Of a stretch of 64,000 bases of DNA, positions 63,401 to 64,000 are shown in pieces. The stretch is from positions 4,699,769-4,763,768 of the forward strand of contig JARWKL010000010.1 in the NCBI GenBank assembly GCA_029961685.1, read 5' to 3'. The stretch is from Aristolochia californica (lineage: Eukaryota; Streptophyta; Magnoliopsida; Piperales; Aristolochiaceae). The position numbers were made by a program, and so were the translations under genes. The stretch's first letter is position 1, and each line of letters begins with the position of its first letter. The notes below the pieces were generated by a model that worked only from the letters and a program-made list of their open reading frames with translations, ran no database searches and was not told where the DNA came from.

Positions 63401-64000
63401 TGAGACACCCATCCAAAGAGAACTATGCATAACAAACTCAATTATTGATGATACCTTATTAAAAATGAATGGGTGAATCGACCTCTTAATAATGTTGTGT
63501 ATTTTGGTGTAATTTTGTTCTGTAGCCATACTGCTCTACTAATAATATTGCTTGGCTCACATTTGTTAAATGATGATGATGATGATGATAATATCTATTA
63601 TTAAGAATATTGCTTGCAAGAGCCGGTCCCATTCACAACTTTGGTGCAAATGATGAATAAGAAAACAGATAGTAAAAAGTTACCTGCTCTAAGCCAGACT
63701 CAGTCAAATGTATAGACATGACAAATACATAAGCTAACGAGCTTCTATACATTCCTTCATCTCCTACACCAGCAGATAACGAAGTTGCCCATCCTTTGTC
63801 CTTGAGAAAAAATAGCACGCTTCCCCTACCCTCTTAAAAAGTTGAGATCCTTTTCAATCAGTGCAAAAATCATTTGTAAACAATGTAATAAGGAGATACT
63901 CCTCAAAATAGCTTACCATGGCCCAACAGATGGGCTAAGTAGTCTTCAGGCTTCTTCAGATACTCTTTATCAAGACATGGCAATGTCCATGACAAATGGA
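14789..64000 (-). CDS. Nardilysin/insulinase-like M16 zinc metallopeptidase, 5'-partial, 12 exons in window
   Basis: Exons 5' to 3': 64000-63917 (runs off the window), 63832-63684, 46946-46790, 46188-46033, 45906-45518, 40640-40491, 40413-40231, 40070-39867, 32412-32306, 25119-24966, 20481-20360, 15035-14789. All borders are GT-AG, phases agree, and about 700 residues read through to one stop. M16 family peptidases of the nardilysin/IDE type form a two-half chamber and cut short peptides. The first half (HxxEH zinc site, about 320 residues) lies beyond the right edge. Visible landmarks are [19 protein letters not shown] and [14 protein letters not shown] (second M16 domain), [17 protein letters not shown] (middle domain), and [15 protein letters not shown], whose Arg and Tyr match the substrate-positioning R and Y of IDE. 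The end is WGC...FYPSLC. Six introns exceed 4 kb and hold nearly all TEs of the window. No stop or frameshift is seen, so the gene looks functional. Confidence 0.95.
15036..16612. other. Left part of the 5.3-kb last intron, no clear feature
   Basis: No recognisable element was found. The sequence is less AT-rich than the spacer and contains a 132-codon open frame at 15454-15852 without any family signature. It is most likely unclassified repeat or intron sequence. Confidence 0.45.
16613..16930 (+). mobile_element. Copia 5' LTR, 318 bp, with primer site at 16931-16942
   Basis: Starts TGTTGGAATCTTCT and ends CTTTTTACA. A degenerate primer-binding site (CGGTATCAAAGT) follows directly. It contains a (CT)n run at about 16885-16911 near its right end, which would be in the transcript leader. 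Copia gag remnants follow on the same strand, confirming orientation. Confidence 0.7.
17440..18930 (+). mobile_element. Copia gag-protease pseudogene
   Basis: Gag begins near 17490 with [20 protein letters not shown] and continues through [17 protein letters not shown] glycine/arginine-rich segment with a damaged zinc knuckle lies at 18100-18240. Protease-like [10 protein letters not shown] (normally DSGA) is at about 18475-18510, followed by [20 protein letters not shown], typical of Copia. It ends in pre-integrase [13 protein letters not shown] at about 18865-18900. Multiple stops and the loss of the DSG active-site motif mark it dead. Integrase, RT and the 3' LTR are missing. Confidence 0.8.
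18955..19290 (-). mobile_element. LTR of dispersed family A with adjacent primer-like site
   Basis: On the minus strand the segment starts TGTTAAAGAGCAAG (19290) and ends near AAATTCAAC (18957). It is followed by TGGTATTTGAGC (18953-18942), a worn tRNA-iMet primer site. It aligns with 4750-4974, 11500-11719 and 43893-44090. The internal region is only a short stub, so the element is truncated where it meets the plus-strand Copia remnant. Confidence 0.65.
19291..20359. other. Intron remainder, no clear feature
   Basis: AT-rich intron sequence. 19785-19830 carries 'ggggcattttggtc...ggggtattttggtcatttt', phrases common in Copia LTRs (compare 29462-29515), so an old LTR may lie here, but no ends are visible. 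Confidence 0.45.
20360..20481 (-). CDS. M16 peptidase exon, 122 bp
   Basis: Reads [20 protein letters not shown], then [18 protein letters not shown], and ends in a split Arg codon (phase 2, donor GTAGGG). It has the spacing and content of the last-domain helices in IDE-like peptidases. Confidence 0.95.
21250..21735 (+). mobile_element. 5'-truncated LINE tail with RNase H remnant
   Basis: In shifted frames the stretch reads as the C-terminal RNase H of plant LINEs: [12 protein letters not shown] near 21310, then [13 protein letters not shown] at about 21475-21515, then [13 protein letters not shown] near 21640. It ends in the family tail and poly-A at 21725-21734. The first catalytic Asp of NFDGS reads as His. 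Confidence 0.7.
22385..22605. repeat. Tandem repeat, 71-72-bp unit, three copies
   Basis: The block GCATTAAGGGGGGAACAAA followed by 'accca(a/t)ataaaaaaaa' and 'ttggggt' starts at 22391, 22462 and 22534. The first two copies are nearly identical; the third has diverged. Each unit contains GGGG...CCCC that could pair. Confidence 0.9.
23104..23570 (-). mobile_element. 5'-truncated LINE tail (RNase H), minus strand
   Basis: The minus strand reads [20 protein letters not shown] (about 23475-23415), then [17 protein letters not shown] near 23290-23240, the RNase H end of a plant LINE. It differs clearly from the neighbouring plus-strand copy, so it belongs to another subfamily. Confidence 0.75.
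23576..23890 (+). mobile_element. LINE RNase H fragment, plus strand
   Basis: An open frame from 23575 reads [20 protein letters not shown], then [20 protein letters not shown], then [20 protein letters not shown]. It is close to the RNase H of the LINEs at 56601-57086 and 26880-27632. It meets the minus-strand fragment head to head at about 23572. Confidence 0.8.
24222..24826 (+). mobile_element. TRIM-like miniature LTR retrotransposon, complete, 605 bp
   Basis: Two 118-bp direct LTRs (24222-24339 and 24709-24826; TGTTAAGG...CA, about 11 mismatches by eye) enclose 369 bp. A perfect primer-binding site TGGTATCAGAGC follows the left LTR at 24340-24351. The 5-bp target duplication AATTA flanks it at 24217-24221 and 24827-24831. 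There is no coding capacity; the interior is mostly a minisatellite. These are the marks of a TRIM mobilised in trans by a Copia or Gypsy element. A second copy lies at 38254-38702. Confidence 0.92.
24367..24698 (+). repeat. Minisatellite inside the TRIM, about 41-bp unit, 8 copies
   Basis: Units of the form CCTACACCTAAATTATCCAC, then TTGTAGAGCCACAAAAGAGG, follow one another eight times with small differences; copies 5 and 6 are identical. The same unit occurs about four times in the copy at 38382-38556. Confidence 0.9.
24966..25119 (-). CDS. M16 peptidase exon with the RTKEQLGY motif, 154 bp
   Basis: Completes Arg, then [20 protein letters not shown] and [12 protein letters not shown]. In insulin-degrading enzyme the Arg and Tyr of the equivalent motif help position substrate at the zinc site. 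Both residues are kept here, which supports a working enzyme. Acceptor 'tctcgcag', donor GTAAGA. Confidence 0.96.
25120..26640. other. Right part of the 7.2-kb intron, LTR debris only
   Basis: Mostly unclassified AT-rich sequence. A T/C-rich stretch at 25760-25845 leads into TGATATCAGAAC at 25848-25859, a worn primer-binding site, suggesting a Copia LTR end. Nothing coding is recognised. Confidence 0.4.
26689..28715 (-). mobile_element. LINE with the reverse transcriptase deleted
   Basis: From the right, the minus strand gives the end of ORF1 (28650-28290) and the endonuclease (about 28270-27640; [29 protein letters not shown]). It then jumps directly to the zinc-binding/RNase H part (27632-26880, a 250-residue open frame: [53 protein letters not shown]). 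The family 3' tail and a poly-A (plus-strand T run 26690-26700) close it. About 2.5 kb of RT present in the LINE at 56511-62645 is missing at the 27632-27640 junction. Confidence 0.85.
27963..27980. repeat. Poly-C homopolymer, 18 bases
   Basis: A C run inside the endonuclease part of the RT-deleted LINE. In the LINE frame it gives a glycine run in place of VGVYGPTR, so it is a secondary expansion that breaks the protein. Confidence 0.9.
28716..29450 (+). mobile_element. Copia RT-end and RNase H pseudogene
   Basis: Begins with DHSLFMIK then [14 protein letters not shown] (RT end, with the YVDD region deleted). RNase H follows at 28883-29440: [15 protein letters not shown] in altered form, [49 protein letters not shown], and [20 protein letters not shown] after LGFS splits the frame. 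It ends in the usual Copia stop and a polypurine tract. Confidence 0.85.
29441..29785 (+). mobile_element. Copia 3' LTR with polypurine tract
   Basis: Polypurine tract TGAGGGGGAG at 29441-29450, then LTR start TGTTAGAAAATAC. The LTR body has 'ggggtattttggtcatttt' and a C/T-rich right end. The right end (near CCCTTCA, about 29780) is estimated. No 5' LTR of this element was found nearby. Confidence 0.65.
30040..31600 (+). mobile_element. Copia gag end to integrase pseudogene
   Basis: Zinc knuckle remnant [20 protein letters not shown] at about 30371-30430, protease [13 protein letters not shown] near 30655-30690, pre-integrase [17 protein letters not shown] at 31030-31085, then CELGKHHK and [11 protein letters not shown] (integrase N-terminus) at about 31105-31270. 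The FIDDFS segment is duplicated at 31258-31275 and 31306-31323. Degenerate integrase follows to 31580. Many stops. Confidence 0.8.
31600..32305. other. Intron stretch before the 107-bp exon
   Basis: No firm feature. 31690-31770 can be read as [20 protein letters not shown], which I do not recognise. 31890-32020 and 32190-32240 are T/C-rich and resemble LTR leaders. Confidence 0.4.
32306..32412 (-). CDS. M16 peptidase exon, 107 bp
   Basis: Reads [20 protein letters not shown], then [13 protein letters not shown], and ends in the split Arg codon that starts the RTKEQLGY motif. Acceptor 'ttttgtag', donor GTATTT. It is isolated by introns of 7.45 and 7.19 kb. Confidence 0.95.
32561..32577 (+). 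repeat. Left target-site duplication of the plus-strand LINE
   Basis: AAGCAGTATTGTGTTTT is repeated exactly at 39528-39544, directly after the LINE poly-A. A 17-bp duplication is typical of target-primed reverse transcription. Confidence 0.92.
38254..38702 (-). mobile_element. TRIM-like element nested in the LINE, 449 bp
   Basis: Two 118-bp LTRs (38585-38702 and 38254-38371) with the primer-binding site on the minus strand at 38584-38573. Flanks are ACTGT (38249-38253) and ATTGT (38703-38707), a 5-bp duplication with one change. Removing element and one duplication restores the LINE reading [11 protein letters not shown], which aligns without gap to [11 protein letters not shown] of the minus-strand LINE. 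It is the same family as 24222-24826, with about four minisatellite units (38382-38556). Confidence 0.92.
39407..39439. repeat. Poly-C homopolymer, 33 bases
   Basis: An unbroken C run at the end of the LINE RNase H region. The exact length is uncertain. In related copies this place has no such run, so it arose after insertion or in this copy's lineage. Confidence 0.95.
39528..39544 (+). repeat. Right target-site duplication of the plus-strand LINE
   Basis: Exact second copy of the 17-bp sequence at 32561-32577, immediately after the LINE poly-A. Both lie in non-coding intron sequence between the 107-bp and 204-bp peptidase exons. Confidence 0.92.
39867..40070 (-). CDS. M16 peptidase exon, 204 bp
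   Basis: Reads [20 protein letters not shown], then [10 protein letters not shown], entering the last M16 domain; the HGN segment is typical of the family. Donor GTACTT, phase 0. The next intron (7,454 bp) was invaded by a full-length LINE in the opposite orientation. Confidence 0.95.
40231..40413 (-). CDS. M16 peptidase exon, 183 bp
   Basis: Reads [20 protein letters not shown], then [17 protein letters not shown] and [14 protein letters not shown]. The 77-bp intron before it and 160-bp intron after it are among the few uninvaded ones. Phase 0 at both ends. Confidence 0.95.
40491..40640 (-). CDS. M16 peptidase exon, 150 bp
   Basis: Reads [20 protein letters not shown], then [12 protein letters not shown] and [10 protein letters not shown]. 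It starts after 'tgtccag' and ends AAG/GTGTGA, phase 0 at both ends. An alternative acceptor six bases further (gcag/GTG) would remove two residues; the chosen one fits the family better. Confidence 0.92.
41600..42115 (-). mobile_element. Probable LINE tail, minus strand
   Basis: The minus strand reads [20 protein letters not shown], then LPKEG (about 41800-41725), matching the LINE RNase H C-terminus (C-W--VPRSAN). A typical tail (LWAL...) follows. Upstream parts are eroded and the right limit is approximate. Confidence 0.55.
42260..42507 (+). mobile_element. LTR family B, left copy, with primer-binding site
   Basis: The segment from about 42280 to 42495 ends AATTTTCA and is followed by TGGTATCAAAGC at 42496-42507. 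A related segment lies at 44980-45200: both contain 'gatgtattaagt', 'cctac', 'gggtaga', 'ttagag' and 'tctgctctg' blocks in the same order. They may be the two LTRs of one element into which a LINE tail and another LTR were inserted. Confidence 0.6.
43261..43890 (-). mobile_element. 5'-truncated LINE tail, minus strand
   Basis: Plus-strand T run at 43261-43276 is the poly-A. The family tail (gatgctga...gagctcaaatgagcag) follows. Then, in broken frames, come [30 protein letters not shown] and [19 protein letters not shown]. It ends abruptly against LTR family A at about 43893. The catalytic Asp of EGDSK reads Gly. Confidence 0.8.
43893..44090 (-). mobile_element. Truncated LTR of dispersed family A
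   Basis: Minus strand starts TGTTGAAGAACAGG (near 44090) and follows the family A order: 'gactctcataa', 'gaagtttcatagagc', 'ctcagttaaaa', 'ctattcatgtt'. It breaks off where the LINE tail begins. Confidence 0.6.
44612..44965 (-). mobile_element. LTR family D with primer-binding site
   Basis: Plus-strand 'gatctgatacca' (44611-44622) is the reverse complement of a tRNA-iMet primer site, so an LTR should extend to the right in minus orientation. That stretch shares 'ttcacttaaatga' and 'cttataactcc' with 46245-46510. The outer end is not certain. Confidence 0.5.
44980..45200 (+). mobile_element. LTR family B, right copy
   Basis: Matches the left copy at 42280-42480 in order and spacing, with moderate divergence. 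The right limit is about 45200, where a LINE tail starts. Confidence 0.55.
45225..45411 (+). mobile_element. Short LINE tail, plus strand
   Basis: Carries the LINE 3' end pattern: 'gttggactcttattcctagatcagcaaatag' (PRSANS-like), 'gttaccctccaatccctcattgtaagag', a T-rich tail and terminal A run at about 45407-45411. About 190 bp only. Confidence 0.55.
45518..45906 (-). CDS. M16 peptidase exon, 389 bp (largest internal exon)
   Basis: Carries the link to the middle domain: [45 protein letters not shown] and the helix [20 protein letters not shown]. The lysine/aspartate/proline pattern is the Peptidase_M16_M signature. The frame is uninterrupted over 129 codons; the donor is GTAATC, phase 0. The next intron (4,877 bp) contains LINE tails and LTRs. 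Confidence 0.96.
46033..46188 (-). CDS. M16 peptidase exon, 156 bp
   Basis: Reads [20 protein letters not shown], then [20 protein letters not shown], the end of the second M16 domain. It starts after 'gttatag' and ends GAAG/GTAATC in phase 1. Confidence 0.95.
46240..46540 (-). mobile_element. LTR-like remnant in a 601-bp peptidase intron
   Basis: Shares blocks with the family D LTR at 44640-44950: purine-rich 'gaaagaaga', 'tcttttattcacttaaatgag', 'aactacttataactcc'. It roughly accounts for the excess length of this otherwise small intron. Confidence 0.45.
46790..46946 (-). CDS. M16 peptidase exon, 157 bp
   Basis: Reads [20 protein letters not shown], continuing to [17 protein letters not shown]. 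The acceptor is 'tttgcag' and the donor GTTTAA, in phase 1. It belongs to the second M16 domain. The next intron is 601 bp and carries an LTR-like remnant. Confidence 0.95.
47300..47660. other. Unrecognised segment with a 89-codon minus-strand frame
   Basis: The minus strand at 47651-47382 reads [20 protein letters not shown], then [13 protein letters not shown]. The CxxC start could be a zinc-knuckle remnant of a LINE ORF1, but I do not recognise it with confidence. Confidence 0.3.
47690..48856 (+). mobile_element. 5'-truncated LINE tail with zinc-binding and RNase H remnants
   Basis: 47750-48000 reads [20 protein letters not shown], then PHKVKFF and [20 protein letters not shown] (zf-RVT region). 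48430-48760 reads the eroded RNase H ([20 protein letters not shown]). It ends in a poly-A at 48838-48856. Stops and frameshifts throughout. Confidence 0.75.
48857..50180. other. Intron stretch without a clear element
   Basis: AT-rich, several A-runs. No coding domain found. The part next to 50181 is likely the interior of the LTR element at 50191-50590 read on the minus strand. Confidence 0.4.
50181..50590 (-). mobile_element. LTR family C with primer-binding site
   Basis: Plus-strand TCTGATACCA at 50181-50190 is the reversed primer site. The LTR would run from about 50191 to TGTTGAGTAAAGC at 50590 on the minus strand (about 400 bp). The inner end is ACC rather than CA, so it is somewhat decayed. 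No second copy in the window. Confidence 0.45.
50595..50824 (+). mobile_element. LINE RNase H fragment split by the Gypsy insertion
   Basis: Reads [20 protein letters not shown], then [15 protein letters not shown], matching the LINE RNase H start ([13 protein letters not shown]). It is cut at 50824 by the Gypsy 5' LTR. The missing LINE 3' part probably continues after 56098 (ESFLKHLTS near 56135-56165, poly-A-like run near 56275-56282). Confidence 0.55.
50825..51204 (+). repeat. Gypsy 5' LTR, 380 bp
   Basis: Pairs with 55717-56093; it differs by about 27 substitutions and one 3-bp insertion (extra TTG near 50873). Its first two bases read CT where the 3' LTR has TG. The end is GTGTCA. The boundary is supported by the matching ATTTT duplication. 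Confidence 0.92.
51207..51218 (+). other. Gypsy primer-binding site (tRNA-iMet)
   Basis: TGGTATCAAAGC lies two bases after the 5' LTR. It differs by one base from the perfect site seen in the TRIM at 24340. Confidence 0.85.
51458..52400 (+). pseudogene. Gypsy gag with zinc knuckle, several stops
   Basis: Starts at ATG 51458 ([13 protein letters not shown]). The core reads [60 protein letters not shown] and [18 protein letters not shown], typical Gypsy gag. The zinc knuckle at about 52330-52370 reads [13 protein letters not shown] with a TGA inside. In-frame stops are at 51803, 51908, 51998, 52214, 52291 and 52334. Most fit CAG to TAG or CGA to TGA changes. Confidence 0.88.
52558..53481 (+). 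pseudogene. Gypsy protease and RT N-terminal part
   Basis: A 307-codon open frame. The protease core is [15 protein letters not shown] with the D-S-G active site intact, then [11 protein letters not shown]. The RT start is [20 protein letters not shown], continuing to [20 protein letters not shown] and FSKLDL, where a TAA interrupts the expected RSGYHQIR. Confidence 0.9.
53482..54598 (+). pseudogene. Gypsy RT palm and RNase H
   Basis: RT continues with [20 protein letters not shown] and [20 protein letters not shown]. The YFDD motif reads YFND (AAC at 53665-53667), losing a catalytic aspartate. RNase H follows with frame breaks near 53850 and 54090; [20 protein letters not shown] and [19 protein letters not shown] are clear at 54270-54425. 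Confidence 0.88.
54599..55840 (+). pseudogene. Gypsy integrase running into the 3' LTR
   Basis: The HHCC zinc domain ([20 protein letters not shown]) is at 54640-54770. The first catalytic Asp is kept (SMDFVLGLP, about 54835). The second reads Asn (SNRD, AAT at 55022-55024), and the Glu reads Lys (QTK, AAG at 55130-55132). The C-terminal part reads [32 protein letters not shown] and [15 protein letters not shown], with stop TGA at 55838-55840, 124 bases inside the LTR. No chromodomain is visible. Confidence 0.9.
55717..56093 (+). repeat. Gypsy 3' LTR, 377 bp
   Basis: Starts TGATGCAGGATCC and ends GGCATCA, followed by the right duplication ATTTT. No clear polypurine tract lies directly before it, as expected when the coding frame overlaps the boundary. 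Confidence 0.92.
59953..59975. repeat. Poly-G homopolymer, 23 bases
   Basis: Within ORF2 of the minus-strand LINE, where it encodes a proline run. Length uncertain. Confidence 0.95.
62553..62610 (-). repeat. LINE 5' UTR motif repeats (GCTAACGTGCGCC)
   Basis: GCTAACGTGCGCC occurs exactly at 62565-62553 and 62593-62581 on the minus strand, with a variant CCTAACGTGCACC at 62610-62598. The identical 13-mer is at 32641-32653 just upstream of ORF1 in the plus-strand LINE. It contains the ACGTG core. An internal promoter role is inference. Confidence 0.7.
62650..63683. other. Right end of the 16.7-kb intron, no clear feature
   Basis: AT-rich sequence with a short local duplication: 'gcatatattgaccttactagtagcatgaccaaac' near 62838 resembles the segments near 62780 and 62926. 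A (GAT)n run lies at 63570-63590. No coding or mobile-element domain recognised. Confidence 0.45.
63684..63832 (-). CDS. M16 peptidase exon, 149 bp
   Basis: Completes the split Glu codon, then reads [26 protein letters not shown] and HLTESGLEQ, typical of the second M16 domain of IDE and nardilysin. It begins after 'tttttaag' and ends CAG/GTAAC in phase 0. The following intron is 16,737 bp and contains the Gypsy element and the minus-strand LINE. Confidence 0.95.
63917..64000 (-). CDS. M16 peptidase exon, 5'-most in window (partial)
   Basis: Reads [20 protein letters not shown] and LAHLLGHG up to the donor GTAAGC at 63916-63911. This is the start of the second M16 domain. The exon continues past base 64000, so its acceptor and length are unknown. 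It ends in phase 1, matching the next exon over an 84-bp intron. Confidence 0.93.

Noticed and set aside
1..64000. Search for tRNA/rRNA genes, CRISPR arrays, phage or bacterial systems
   Set aside because: None seen. The many TGGTATCAGAGC sites are retrotransposon primer sites, not tRNA genes, and the tandem repeats are minisatellites without CRISPR repeat-spacer structure.

Overview
The window is plant nuclear DNA, most likely from an angiosperm with TE-expanded introns. The evidence is GT-AG introns, a plant alpha-expansin, AT-rich spacers and dense LTR and L1-type LINE debris. The species cannot be told from the sequence.

Layout. 1-1720 holds a compact, intact three-exon alpha-expansin gene (EXPA, plus strand) with a TATA box at 692-699 and ACGTG and GTGGGNCCC motifs upstream. 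1720-14788 is intergenic, AT-rich and full of decayed Ty1/Copia pieces and LTRs. From 14789 to the right edge a single minus-strand gene covers the window. It encodes a nardilysin/insulin-degrading-enzyme-like M16 zinc metallopeptidase. Twelve exons (2,102 coding bases, about 700 residues, open at the 5' end) join in frame with GT-AG borders across 49.2 kb, so about 96% of the gene here is intron. The N-terminal catalytic domain with the inverted HxxEH zinc motif must lie beyond base 64000. The stop codon is at 14789-14791.

Nearly all other recognisable sequence is transposable elements inside six giant introns of that peptidase gene (4.5, 5.3, 4.9, 7.2, 7.5 and 16.7 kb). They include: (i) a near full-length RNase H-bearing LINE at 32578-39527 with a 17-bp target-site duplication; (ii) a 605-bp TRIM-like element at 24222-24826 with 118-bp LTRs, an exact tRNA-iMet primer site and a perfect 5-bp duplication, carrying an internal 41-bp minisatellite, and a second copy nested inside the LINE at 38254-38702; (iii) a complete but dead Ty3/Gypsy chromovirus at 50825-56093 with 5-bp duplications, whose coding frame runs into the 3' LTR; (iv) a second long LINE on the minus strand, 56511-62645; (v) an RT-deleted LINE at 26689-28715, several 5'-truncated LINE tails, and Copia gag/protease/integrase/RNase H fragments.

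The two host genes appear functional and unrelated: one loosens cell walls, the other is a peptidase. I saw no tRNA or rRNA gene, no CRISPR array and no prokaryotic system. The most interesting points are the extreme but coding-neutral intron expansion, the minisatellite-bearing TRIM family with two dated insertions, and catalytic-residue loss in the Gypsy and minus-strand LINE that fits 5-methylcytosine deamination at CG/CHG sites.
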